Assembly (NCBI RefSeq): GCF_003544855.1
Contig: NZ_CP032101.1
Coordinates: 186,001 to 250,000, forward strand
Direction: 5' to 3'
Source of the DNA: Malaciobacter marinus
GTDB taxonomy: Bacteria > Campylobacterota > Campylobacteria > Campylobacterales > Arcobacteraceae
DNA length: 64,000 bases
Part shown: positions 30,702-39,377 of the stretch, piece after piece
Layout of the letters: the number at the start of each line of letters is the position of its first letter
How positions within the stretch are numbered: the first letter of the stretch is position 1
Translations under genes and position numbers: made by a program
Notes under the pieces: generated by a model
Database searches by the model: none
The model's input: only the letters and a program-made list of their open reading frames with translations
What the model was told of the DNA's origin: nothing

Positions 30702-33029
30702 TTATACTTTTGCAACTTCAATGAATGAGGCAGTATATGTTGAACCTTGTCCTAGGTCACTAATACCATCACTACATAAAATATTAGCTCCTGTATCTGT
30801 CTTTGTTGTTCTACACCATATGTTATTCCAAGCATAAGTAACACCTGGATTCATATCAGTTGTAATTCTAACTCTAAAAAATGCTTTACCTTTTTCATTT
30901 ACTCCTGAAACTACTGTTCCTTCTTTTATACCTCTTTCTTGGGCATCTTTTTTATGCATAAATGGTTCTGGATAACCATCAAATAACACTCTTGGTAAAA
31001 TATATTTATTTGTTCCCCAGTTAGAATTGTTTTGTAATTGTGTTCCTGGAGTCATAAAATATAATGGGTATTTTTTTAGATAGTTTTTCCCAAACTCTTT
31101 ATGTGCTTCATAATAATCCCAGTCTGTTTCAAGATCAATAACTGGATGAAACCCTGAATCTTTAAAATATTTAGAGTAAAGTTCTGCTTTTCCAGATGGT
31201 GTTTTAAATTTAAGATCTGTTGTTTTACAATATGGATAATAAGGAAAATGTTCTTTCATTGATTCAACGGTTCTTATAGGTTTAACTTGACCTTCTTTTA
31301 CTAGTCTTTCATAAGTTATTCCTTGACTTTTACTAAAAGGAGTATCTAGCATATTTTTTATAACTACTTTTGGATCGTTAATATTAAAACACTCTTCTTT
31401 ATATCCCATAGCTTTTGCAATTCCATTAAATATTTCTAAATTAATTTTACTTTCACCAACTAGTTTAGCTGCTGCTGCGTTATAGCAAACAAATCCAGAA
31501 ATTTGATCATTTTGTACATCTTCAGATTCTAAAAAAGTTCCTGCTGGTAATACTAAATCTGCATAATCAACTGTATCTGTATGAAAAGGATCTAATACAA
31601 TTAGATAAAAATCATCATCTTCCATTAATCTTTTTTTAATTAAATCAGAGTTTGGTGCAGTAGTAATCATACTAGTGTTATAATGTATAACTGCTCTTAA
31701 AGGAGTAGGAAGAGTCACTTCTTTATAAACTTGAGATTCTGTATCTAAACTTGTTGGATTGTCAAGTCTTAATGCTCTACCAAATTGCACATAGTTCGCA
31801 GTTTGTCTTTTAATAGTTTTTCCATTTTCATCTTTTGGAGATAAGTCAGGCATAACTTTACTAAAATCATAACATGGGTTTAAGTTTGTATATGCCCAAA
31901 ATAGTCCTGCACCTTTTTTGTTTAATGCTCCTACTAAAACAGGTAAGAAAGTAACTGCTCTAACAAGTCTAGCTCCATTAAAATGTCTTTGTCCACCATC
32001 ACCATGAGCAATAGCAGGTCTTTTTGCTGCGGCGTAGATTCTTGCAAACTCTACTATTTCTTTAGATGTAATTTCACATGCTTTTGCTAGTTCTTCTAAT
32101 GTATATTCTTTAGTTTCTTTTACTAATTCTTCAAAACCCATTGCATATTTAGATACAAACTCTTTATTGTATAAATTTTCTTCAATAAGTACTTTACATA
32201 CACCTAAACAAAAGAAAGGGTCTGTTGAAGGTTTTAATTGTATAAACATATCTGAATTATTTGCCATTGGTGTTCTAACAGAATTAATTGTAACTAGTTT
32301 ACCACCATTTTTTCTTCTTACATCTTGTCCAAATCTAGCCCAGTGCACAGCTGTGTAAGCTTCATTTGAACCCCATGTAACATATAAATCTGAATCAACA
32401 GTTTCAAGCATATCTTTTGAATATGGTGTACCAATAACACTTGGAGTTCCTTGATATCTTGGCCAGTCACATGGATTTCTAACTAATCTAGTTGCTCCAA
32501 TTTTTTCAAGTAAATTACCTGGACCTATTGTTTTTGAGATATGACCTTCATTACCAGAATAAACCATTTCTCCAATAGCTTCTCCACCATATCTATTTTT
32601 AATATCAGTTAATTTTTTCCCTGCTAATTCAAAGGCTTCATCCCAAGAAATTCTTTCCCATTTACCTTCTTTTCTTTTTCCTACTCTTTTCATAGGATAT
32701 AGTATTCTATTTGGCTGATATAAATACTCTCTGTAAGTATTACCTTTTACACAAGGATGACCTTTTGTAACAGGATGTGCTTTGTTACCTTGGATGTCAA
32801 TCATTACACCATTTTGTACTTCTGCAACTAAAGAACATGCATCTCTACAGTTTCTTGGACAAGTTACAAAATGATATTCAGATGCACCATTTGTTTGAGT
32901 AGGTTTATACTCTACTTTATCATATTTTGTAGATGTATATGACATCCCAAATAATGGTACACTAACTAAACATGCAGTAGTCCCTTTTATAAAAGTTCTT
33001 CTATCACTATTGATATTTGAGGCTCCCAT
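30702..33029 (-). CDS. Tat-exported molybdopterin oxidoreductase, catalytic subunit
   Basis: 775 aa, DMSO-reductase superfamily. The Tat leader SDRRTFIKG sends it folded to the periplasm. The Fe-S motif is C-x3-C-x3-C-x26-C (CPRNCRDAC...HPCVKG), the spacing of DmsA-type enzymes, followed by LYPMKRVGKR and the cofactor domains (TWGSNEAYTAVHWA, HGDGGQRHFNGARLVRA). The expected metal-ligand region reads RNPCDWPRYQG; neither the DmsA serine nor the PsrA/NapA cysteine context is clear, so the substrate is undetermined (S- or N-oxide, or an oxyanion, are guesses). It is flanked by the cofactor and electron-transfer subunits and by a DsbB-like gene. Confidence 0.85.
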   Translation of the reverse strand: MGASNINSDRRTFIKGTTACLVSVPLFGMSYTSTKYDKVEYKPTQTNGASEYHFVTCPRNCRDACSLVAEVQNGVMIDIQGNKAHPVTKGHPCVKGNTYREYLYQPNRILYPMKRVGKRKEGKWERISWDEAFELAGKKLTDIKNRYGGEAIGEMVYSGNEGHISKTIGPGNLLEKIGATRLVRNPCDWPRYQGTPSVIGTPYSKDMLETVDSDLYVTWGSNEAYTAVHWARFGQDVRRKNGGKLVTINSVRTPMANNSDMFIQLKPSTDPFFCLGVCKVLIEENLYNKEFVSKYAMGFEELVKETKEYTLEELAKACEITSKEIVEFARIYAAAKRPAIAHGDGGQRHFNGARLVRAVTFLPVLVGALNKKGAGLFWAYTNLNPCYDFSKVMPDLSPKDENGKTIKRQTANYVQFGRALRLDNPTSLDTESQVYKEVTLPTPLRAVIHYNTSMITTAPNSDLIKKRLMEDDDFYLIVLDPFHTDTVDYADLVLPAGTFLESEDVQNDQISGFVCYNAAAAKLVGESKINLEIFNGIAKAMGYKEECFNINDPKVVIKNMLDTPFSKSQGITYERLVKEGQVKPIRTVESMKEHFPYYPYCKTTDLKFKTPSGKAELYSKYFKDSGFHPVIDLETDWDYYEAHKEFGKNYLKKYPLYFMTPGTQLQNNSNWGTNKYILPRVLFDGYPEPFMHKKDAQERGIKEGTVVSGVNEKGKAFFRVRITTDMNPGVTYAWNNIWCRTTKTDTGANILCSDGISDLGQGSTYTASFIEVAKV

Positions 33030-33058
33030 AATATTTCTCCTTCTTTTTTAATGAAATT

Positions 33059-33088
33059 AAATACTTCTTCACTTAAGAAGAAGTATTT
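33059..33088 (-). promoter_or_regulatory. Intercistronic hairpin
   Basis: Twelve-base inverted repeats aaatacttcttc (33059-33070) and gaagaagtattt (33077-33088) with a 6-nt loop lie between the DsbB-propeller gene and the catalytic subunit gene. On the minus strand no U-tract follows directly, so an mRNA-processing or partial-termination role is more likely than full termination. Confidence 0.55.
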
Positions 33089-33090
33089 TT

Positions 33091-34599
33091 TTATTTAAGT
33101 ACATAAAGTTTATTTTTACCGTCTTGATAACTAACTATGTTAATATCTCCATCAACAAAATCAATAGCTCTTGCATTTGTTATCTTACTTGGGTATGAGT
33201 ATGTTTTTACAATTTCTTCAGTTTTTGGATTAATTTGTAAAATTGTGTTATAGTTTTTACTTAGTGCATATAACATACCATTTTTCTTTGCCAGTCCAGT
33301 AATGTAATAATCACCAAGTCCTTTGTTATTTCTTGTTTCTATATTTGAAGCTAAAGTTGGCGTGTATTCACCAGATAAAACTCCATCAATATTTGATTGT
33401 TTTATAACAACAAAATTCTTTTTTAAATTACTAGGAACACTAATTGTATAACTATATTTTCCTAAACTTACGAAGCTATTTACATAATTAGTATTAGCTC
33501 GTACTGTTCTAAACGAATTTTTCTCAATAGCAACAAATTTATCTGCACCTTCTTTAAAGTGTGCAAATCCATTTACTTCATCAGCATTAATTGGGTCATA
33601 TTTTACAATTGCGTAAGTTTTATTTGTTCCCATAATTTTTATACTTTGATTATCCATAAAATCAATATCTGCAAAGTTTGTCATAAATGGAAAATAAAAA
33701 CTATCTAAAATTAAATGTGCATTAGTATTATTTAAATCTTTATTTGTAAGATACATTCCCCAATCTTGAGTTGCAATGGCAAATTGATTAGTTTTTTTAT
33801 CAAATCTAATACCACTAATAGGTGAATCTAAATCAAGATTGATATTTTTTTCTGATACCAAGTTAAGTTTATTTGTTATATGTAAAGGAGAGTTATTTAT
33901 GTTATGGTCAAACTCCATGTATTCTGCTTTTTTTGCTGGTAAATCAGGAGTATCTACACCAAAAGGACCTCTCCATGTTGGAGCAGAGAATGCATTTGGA
34001 AGTAAACTATCCCAACTGTTATATTTAGGATTAAAAGTAAATCTAGCTGGAGAATCAGGTGCAGTAAAAGGAGGTGGACCTGCTGCTACAAAAGCTTGCA
34101 ATGCATTTGAAGCTGTTACAACCATAAAAGTAACAAATGCAAATTTATTTATTTTTGTTAAATTTCTATAGTTTAATTTTGCTAAAACTTCTTGATCTGT
34201 TTTCAAATTAGCAAATGCTAAAATTAATCCAAGTACAATTAAAACAGCCCAAAAAACTATTCCAGCCCAAATTTGTGTATGAATATTAAATATTGGTAAT
34301 GCTTGCCCTTGTCCTATATCCATTTGTGCATACCATCCTAAATGCCAAAAAGCATTCCAAATACCAAAGGCAGAAACCATTATAATAAGAGCTAAATATT
34401 TCATTTTTAAACCATATCTTATTATAAATAAAGCTCCTGCTGCTACAACAATCATATTAATTCTAAGTGCCCAACAACTTGTACAAGGTGCATCTCCTAA
34501 GATGTAACCAAAAATCATGTTAGCAACAGCTACTGGACCTGCCATAACACCTAAAACTGCAAAAGACATCAATACATATAAATTTATATTTTTTTTCAT
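33091..34599 (-). CDS. DsbB-like membrane domain fused to a propeller-like periplasmic domain
   Basis: 502 aa. Four to five membrane helices fill residues 5-175. GDAPCTSCWALR carries C39-x-x-C42, matching the first, quinone-linked CxxC of DsbB. The second DsbB cysteine pair is missing; no other cysteine occurs in the protein. The C-terminal 330 residues look periplasmic and beta-rich with repeating strand pairs (ISGIRFDKKTNQFAIATQD, GLAKKNGMLYALSK, NARAIDFVDGDINIVSYQD), suggesting a beta-propeller. It precedes the molybdoenzyme gene by 62 bp containing a hairpin. It may supply redox or scaffold support to the enzyme, but the function is not known. Confidence 0.7.
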   Translation of the reverse strand: MKKNINLYVLMSFAVLGVMAGPVAVANMIFGYILGDAPCTSCWALRINMIVVAAGALFIIRYGLKMKYLALIIMVSAFGIWNAFWHLGWYAQMDIGQGQALPIFNIHTQIWAGIVFWAVLIVLGLILAFANLKTDQEVLAKLNYRNLTKINKFAFVTFMVVTASNALQAFVAAGPPPFTAPDSPARFTFNPKYNSWDSLLPNAFSAPTWRGPFGVDTPDLPAKKAEYMEFDHNINNSPLHITNKLNLVSEKNINLDLDSPISGIRFDKKTNQFAIATQDWGMYLTNKDLNNTNAHLILDSFYFPFMTNFADIDFMDNQSIKIMGTNKTYAIVKYDPINADEVNGFAHFKEGADKFVAIEKNSFRTVRANTNYVNSFVSLGKYSYTISVPSNLKKNFVVIKQSNIDGVLSGEYTPTLASNIETRNNKGLGDYYITGLAKKNGMLYALSKNYNTILQINPKTEEIVKTYSYPSKITNARAIDFVDGDINIVSYQDGKNKLYVLK

Positions 34600-34608
34600 A
34601 ATGATCTC

Positions 34609-34779
34609 CTATAAGTTAAATGCAGGTAATACATTGTATTGAATATCAATTGCATAAAATACAAAGGCTACTAATATTGCGGTAAAGGCCAATAAATTAA
34701 AAGCCAACTTTTCTTTCTCTGGTTTTTTATAAACCAAGTACGATACGTATAGTAATAAACATAATTCTAGGAATTCCAT
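34609..34779 (-). CDS. 56-aa membrane peptide, first gene of the molybdoenzyme operon
   Basis: Short ORF starting MEFLELCLLLYVSYLVY and ending VLPAFNL, with two hydrophobic segments (about 3-17 and 27-44) around a charged KKPEKEK turn. The ribosome site AGGAGGT, 5 nt before ATG, is one of the strongest in the window, which supports real translation. The stop lies 9 bp from the start of the DsbB-propeller gene. It is likely the leader-proximal product of the operon, perhaps a small subunit or partner of the DsbB-like protein. Confidence 0.65.
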   Translation of the reverse strand: MEFLELCLLLYVSYLVYKKPEKEKLAFNLLAFTAILVAFVFYAIDIQYNVLPAFNL

Positions 34780-35104
34780 AAATTACCTCCTCTTTTGTTT
34801 TAAACTTAAATATTAATTAATTATATATATAGTATAATATTTTAACAATATTCCGATTATTATTGAAAATATTAACTTTTATCTATTACTATATAAAAGA
34901 ATGCTATAATGCAAAGTAGTAAAAATCCTTATATATAGCTTATTCAAGCTTTAAACTTAAATAATAATTAATTAATAAAGTAATTATATATTTTAATTTT
35001 ATTAATTACTATACAAAAAATGCTAAATTTTGTTCATTACTATACAAAAAATGCTATATTTTGAATTTTTAGTAAAATAATATATTAAAGGGATAAAAGA
35101 AAAT
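34780..35104. promoter_or_regulatory. Divergent intergenic region with three direct repeats
   Basis: 325 bp without a gene, between the molybdoenzyme operon and the AraC-type regulator. It holds three copies of ATTACTATAnAAAAnATGCTA: 34885 (degenerate: tataaaaga), 35005 and 35036. The last two share 19 of the first 20 or more bases and are 31 bp apart, about three DNA turns; the first is 120 bp upstream of the second. Each ends in the TGCTA/T core. These look like binding sites for the adjacent regulator, able to control both divergent transcripts. Confidence 0.6.
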
Positions 35105-35932
35105 ATGAAATCACTTAACTTATCTAGTTATAATTTATATATTGAGAAAGTATTAGATGAAATTGAATGTAATTTAGATCATAATTTATCTATTGAGAAG
35201 TTGGCTTCTTTGGCAGGTTATTCACCATTTCATTTTCAAAGGCTATTTAAAGATTATGTAGGTGAAAGTGTTCATCAATATATAAAAAGATTAAGAGTAG
35301 AAAAAACCGCATTAATGTTAAAATATCAATATAACAATATAACAGATTCTGCAATTAGAACTGGCTTCAACAACAATATTTCACTTACTAGAGCATTTAA
35401 AAGTATATATAACTGTTCTCCAAAAGAGTATAAAGATCAATTTAGATTAAATAAAAAATTTGATACTCCATCATTTGAAGTTGTAAATATTGATGATCTA
35501 AAAGTTTTTTTTGTAAGAGTATGTGGAGATTATAATTATTCTGAAAAAGCTTCTTGGATGGAGGTTGAAAACAAATTTGAACAATTATCTCAAAATAATC
35601 TTCAATATATCTCCATATGTTACAATGAACCTTCAATTACTTTAGACAAAACAAACTTGAGATATGAAGCTTGTATTTTATATGAAAAAAACAAACATTC
35701 ACATATATCAGACTTACCAGTAAAAATTATAAGAGGTGGTAAGTATGCAAAATTTTCATTCTCTGGTACTTTAGATGAGTTTGATAATTTTTTTAATATT
35801 GTATTTGATACTTTCTATCATGATAAAAATTATCAGATATCTTTAAAACCATCTTTTCAATTTCATCATAATTCATATAAAGACTTATTATTTGGTACTA
35901 CTACAACTGATTTATTTATACCTATTGACTAA
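35105..35932 (+). CDS. AraC-family regulator with GyrI-like ligand domain
   Basis: 275 aa. The N-terminal 110 residues are an AraC DNA-binding domain with two helix-turn-helix units (LSIEKLASLAGYSPFHFQRL and ITDSAIRTGFNNNISLTRAF, then SPKEYK). The C-terminal 150 residues fit the GyrI/Rob small-molecule-binding fold (VVNIDDLKVFFVRVCGDY, ending in DLFIPID). Rob- and MarA-like proteins of this shape often respond to hydrophobic compounds. Divergent orientation and the repeats upstream make it the likely activator of the molybdoenzyme operon and of itself. Confidence 0.85.
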   Translation: MKSLNLSSYNLYIEKVLDEIECNLDHNLSIEKLASLAGYSPFHFQRLFKDYVGESVHQYIKRLRVEKTALMLKYQYNNITDSAIRTGFNNNISLTRAFKSIYNCSPKEYKDQFRLNKKFDTPSFEVVNIDDLKVFFVRVCGDYNYSEKASWMEVENKFEQLSQNNLQYISICYNEPSITLDKTNLRYEACILYEKNKHSHISDLPVKIIRGGKYAKFSFSGTLDEFDNFFNIVFDTFYHDKNYQISLKPSFQFHHNSYKDLLFGTTTTDLFIPID

Positions 35933-35993
35933 TAGTTTTTAACTTTTTTTTAATAAATTATATTAAAATATTATTTGTTAAAAAAATTTAAAT

Positions 35994-36029
35994 AAAAAAA
36001 GGGGAAACAACATATGTTGTTTCCCCTTT
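35994..36029. terminator. Bidirectional terminator between regulator and rpsI
   Basis: Positions 36001-36026 are a perfect 26-nt palindrome (ggggaaacaacat and its complement), flanked by A-run and T-run. It serves the plus-strand regulator and the minus-strand rplM-rpsI transcript, which converge here. Confidence 0.85.
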
Positions 36030-36054
36030 GTAAAAAACTTGTAAAAATAGTAGA

Positions 36055-36444
36055 TTATCTTTTTGAGAACTGTACTGATTTTCTTGCTTTTTTTCTTCCG
36101 TATTTTTTTCTCTCAACGCTTCTTGCATCTCTTGTTAATAAACCATATGGTTTTAAAATTGCTCTAAATTGCTCATCATAAGCAACTAAAGCTCTTGAAA
36201 TACCGTGTCTTACTGCATCTGCTTGTGCAGAATATCCACCACCTAGTGTTTTAACTACGATATTTACAGAAGTTTCTTGTTTTGATACTTCTAATGGTTG
36301 TGTAACTCTTTTTTTAATTGATTCAAGACCACCTAACCACTCATCTAAAGATTGACCGTTGATTGTAAGTTGACCATTACCATTCTCTAGCCATACTTTA
36401 GCTACAGCTGATTTTCTTCTTCCTGTTGCGTAAACTTTTGCCAT
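36055..36444 (-). CDS. rpsI: 30S ribosomal protein S9
   Basis: 129 aa. It has the conserved start [15 protein letters not shown], the [19 protein letters not shown] core and the basic tail [21 protein letters not shown], whose C-terminal Lys-Arg contacts P-site tRNA. It lies 5 bp downstream of rplM in the standard L13-S9 pair. Confidence 0.98.
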   Translation of the reverse strand: MAKVYATGRRKSAVAKVWLENGNGQLTINGQSLDEWLGGLESIKKRVTQPLEVSKQETSVNIVVKTLGGGYSAQADAVRHGISRALVAYDEQFRAILKPYGLLTRDARSVERKKYGRKKARKSVQFSKR

Positions 36445-36449
36445 TAGTC

Positions 36450-36869
36450 TTATCCTTTAATTTGCGCAGTATGAGGGTGCTCAGAACCTGCATATACTTT
36501 TAATTTTTTTAACATATCTTTACCAAGTTTTGTTTTTGGTAACATACCTCTAGTAGCTAATTTATATAACTTCTCAGGGTTTTTTTCAAACATATCTGAC
36601 ATTTTGTGAGTTTTTGTACTTCCAAAATATCCTGAGTGAGTATAATAATTTTTGCTTTCTAGTTTATTTCCAGAAAATTTTGCTTTTGAAGCGTTAATAA
36701 TAATAACGTAATCTCCGCAATCTACATGAGGAGTGTAAGATGGTTTATGCTTACCTCTTAAGATAGTAGCAACTTCAGTAATAATTCTACCAAATACTTT
36801 ATTAGTTGCATCTACTACTACCCAATCTCTCTCGATTTCGTTAGCTTTTGCCATTTGAGTAAATTTCAT
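36450..36869 (-). CDS. rplM: 50S ribosomal protein L13
   Basis: 139 aa with the family core [19 protein letters not shown], the [11 protein letters not shown] motif, YYTHSGYFG and [10 protein letters not shown]. Early assembly protein of the large subunit. The operon promoter should lie in the roughly 75 bp between this gene and the kinase gene end. Confidence 0.98.
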   Translation of the reverse strand: MKFTQMAKANEIERDWVVVDATNKVFGRIITEVATILRGKHKPSYTPHVDCGDYVIIINASKAKFSGNKLESKNYYTHSGYFGSTKTHKMSDMFEKNPEKLYKLATRGMLPKTKLGKDMLKKLKVYAGSEHPHTAQIKG

Positions 36870-36944
36870 TTATTTCTCCGATTTGATTAATGAGGTGAAA
36901 TAATAGTCTAATAAAACTTAAAAAATACTTAAATTAAGTAATTT

Positions 36945-38321
36945 TTAATATTTTATTATAAATTCAGAACCTTGATGAAGTTTACTCTTTATTTCGAGTT
37001 TAAAATTGTGTAGTGATAAGATAGATTGAACGATAAAAAGCCCAAGACCCAAAGAGTTATTCCATCCATTCTTTGATACTCTATAAAATTTTCTATTAAT
37101 TAAATCTAGTTCTTTCTCATCTATTCCAATGCCTTTATCTATAATGCTTATTGAAGAGGGTGTGATTTTAATAATTACATCATTTTCTGAATATTTTAAA
37201 GCATTCTCCACTAAATTTGATATTGCCATTTCCATTAAAGTTTCATCAAGCTTTAAAATTACATCTTCCCCTTCTATTGTAATCTCATGATCTTTATATT
37301 TATCTTTTAAATCTGATACTGCAAAATCACAAAGTTTTTTTATTGAACAGCTTTGTGTTGTAATTTGTTGTTTACCCTCTTCAAGTTTTAATGATAATCT
37401 TAGTTTATCGATTATTTGTGACATTTTATTACCATTTGTTTGAATTTTATGAAGAAATTTTTTTCTCATATTTTCAGGTAAATCCAAATCAGTTAGTAAA
37501 GTTTCACTATATCCAGAAATAATAGCAATAGGATTCTTGAATTCATGGGATATTGCAGAAATTATTTCATCTTTTTGTCTATTTGCAAGTTTTAGTTTTG
37601 CTGTTTGTTTTGACTTTTGTTTCTCTTTTTTAGAAAGTTTAGAAGAAACTTTGTTTAAAAATCTTGCTATTTTATTGAACTCTTGTGTATAGTTTGAACT
37701 TATTTGATAGTTTGGTCTTCCATCACTTAAATCAATTAAATATTTCAAAATAGCATCTGTTTCATTTTTTATTTTAATACTAATAAAATAAGTAGCAAAA
37801 AATGCCAAAATCAAAAATAGCGTAATTATTGCTATGACATGAAAAGATAATTTAAAAAAGTTTTCTTGAATTTTATCTGTATAATCAGCAAGTCTTATGT
37901 AATAAATAGCATCATTTAATTTTATTTTTTTTGCCACATACAAAAGCTCTTTATTTATTGAATCTGAAAATCTTATGCTTTTCCCATAATCATCATATCT
38001 AGCATGAATGATTTCATCTCTTTTTAAGTGATTGTCCATTGATTTCTTATCTTTATCACTTTCTGTAATAACATTACCTTTTTCATCAATTATTGTAATT
38101 CTAAGGTTTGTTTTATTTTTAAATTTGTTTACTATTTTTTCTATATCTTTAATATTATTTAATACAAGTGATATTGAATCAATATTTTGAGAAAGATTTT
38201 TTTCTATTTGTTCCATATAAATATTTTTTGACCAAAAATAAGTAGTGAAACTAATACTTAAAAATATAAGAAAAAATATAATAATAAAAGTTCTTAAAAA
38301 AAGTTGATGAATTTTTAACAA
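36945..38321 (-). CDS. phoR: Sensor histidine kinase, PhoR-like
   Basis: 458 aa. Two membrane helices (about 8-29 and 155-180) enclose a roughly 125-residue periplasmic sensor region containing LRITIIDEKGNVITES. After a HAMP-like linker the dimerisation domain has ISHEFKNPIAIIS with the phosphoacceptor His, and NLVENALKYS, DKGIGI and GLGLFIV complete the kinase. It is the last gene of the pst-pho operon and overlaps the regulator gene by 7 bp, so it is the expected phosphate-responsive partner; the periplasmic domain is not proof of signal. Confidence 0.85.
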   Translation of the reverse strand: MLKIHQLFLRTFIIIFFLIFLSISFTTYFWSKNIYMEQIEKNLSQNIDSISLVLNNIKDIEKIVNKFKNKTNLRITIIDEKGNVITESDKDKKSMDNHLKRDEIIHARYDDYGKSIRFSDSINKELLYVAKKIKLNDAIYYIRLADYTDKIQENFFKLSFHVIAIITLFLILAFFATYFISIKIKNETDAILKYLIDLSDGRPNYQISSNYTQEFNKIARFLNKVSSKLSKKEKQKSKQTAKLKLANRQKDEIISAISHEFKNPIAIISGYSETLLTDLDLPENMRKKFLHKIQTNGNKMSQIIDKLRLSLKLEEGKQQITTQSCSIKKLCDFAVSDLKDKYKDHEITIEGEDVILKLDETLMEMAISNLVENALKYSENDVIIKITPSSISIIDKGIGIDEKELDLINRKFYRVSKNGWNNSLGLGLFIVQSILSLHNFKLEIKSKLHQGSEFIIKY

Positions 38322-38989
38322 AAGATATATCCCTCACCTCTAATAGATTTTATATACTCTTTTTCACCCTTTGGGTCTATTTTTGCTTTTAATCTTTTAA
38401 CTGCAACATTTACTGTTTTTAGTTTTTTTTCAATTGAATCTTCCCATACAGTATTTAATAAGTGTTCCCTTGACATTAAAATATCTTTATTTTTTACAAA
38501 TTCTAGTAGCAAGTCATGTTCTAAATGTGTTAAATCAATAGCTTCATTATTAATATAAAATCTTTTATTATTTGCTTTATATACAATATCTTTGACTTTT
38601 AAAACCTCTATATCTTTAGATGTTCTTTTTAATACAGCTTTTACTCTTGCACATAACTCTTTTAGATTAAATGGTTTTGTAATATAGTCATCTGCATATG
38701 ATTCAAAACCTTCTAAAATATCTTCATCTTTGTCTTTTGCTGTAACATAAATTACAGGGTTTACATAACCTTTTGATCTTATTTTTGAAATAAATGTAGC
38801 ACCATCAATACCTGGAAGATTTCTATCCATTAAAATTAAATCAACATTTTCTTCATCCAAAATTTTATCAATTACTTTATTAATACTCAAACATCCAATT
38901 GTTTCATATCCTTCTTTTTGTAAGGTATATTCAAGTAACTCTAAAATATCTTCTTCATCTTCAACAATTAATATTAATTTATTTTTCAT
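38315..38989 (-). CDS. phoB: OmpR/PhoB-family response regulator
   Basis: 224 aa. The receiver domain has acidic residues in VEDEEDILELLEYT, the phospho-acceptor Asp in LILMDRNLPG, and the Lys in DDYITKPFN. The winged-helix output domain ends RGEGYIFC. It sits between psiE and the kinase in the pst operon, overlapping both, so it is the likely PhoB equivalent. Its expected binding sites are the GTAACC repeats upstream of pstC and pstS. Confidence 0.87.
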   Translation of the reverse strand: MKNKLILIVEDEEDILELLEYTLQKEGYETIGCLSINKVIDKILDEENVDLILMDRNLPGIDGATFISKIRSKGYVNPVIYVTAKDKDEDILEGFESYADDYITKPFNLKELCARVKAVLKRTSKDIEVLKVKDIVYKANNKRFYINNEAIDLTHLEHDLLLEFVKNKDILMSREHLLNTVWEDSIEKKLKTVNVAVKRLKAKIDPKGEKEYIKSIRGEGYIFC

Positions 38990-39374
38990 CTATTTCTTCT
39001 TTTGTTAAAATATCTTTTTTACTTGGAGAGTATTTTATAGCAAGTATTCTAAATATAAAGAAAACCAAAATCACAAATAGTAGAAATAGTATAGTAAAAT
39101 AATCTTTTTCTGCATGTGATGTGTATATGATAACATCTCTTATTAAGAAAATTATAAATATATCGATTACAAATCTAAGCCTTAGTTTTGCTTTTTTTAT
39201 AAAGTCAGAAATCATTTTCATAACTTCCATTATTACGATAAATTCTAACATTAAAACAATTGTTCTTTGAAAGTCTAATTTTACAGCAAGAATTATTATA
39301 AAAATAATAGTTGCTGCAAGAAATTCATAGTTATTCTCAAAATAATTTCTAATTTTTTGAATGGCTTTTTTCAT
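38979..39374 (-). CDS. psiE: Phosphate-starvation-inducible PsiE-like membrane protein
   Basis: 131 aa with four membrane helices (about 17-35, 37-55, 70-85 and 93-112), with LDFQRTIVLMLEFIVIMEVMK and RDVIIYTS matching my recollection of the PsiE family. The function is unknown; E. coli PsiE is induced by phosphate starvation. Its place between phoU and phoB inside the pst operon agrees with a phosphate role. It overlaps phoB by 11 bp and starts 3 bp after the phoU stop. Confidence 0.75.
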   Translation of the reverse strand: MKKAIQKIRNYFENNYEFLAATIIFIIILAVKLDFQRTIVLMLEFIVIMEVMKMISDFIKKAKLRLRFVIDIFIIFLIRDVIIYTSHAEKDYFTILFLLFVILVFFIFRILAIKYSPSKKDILTKEEIDEK

Positions 39375-39377
39375 ATA

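Noticed and set aside
34885-35063. Possible CRISPR-like repeats
   Set aside because: Only three copies with unequal spacing (120 and 31 bp), AT-rich, no cas genes; operator sites are a better reading.
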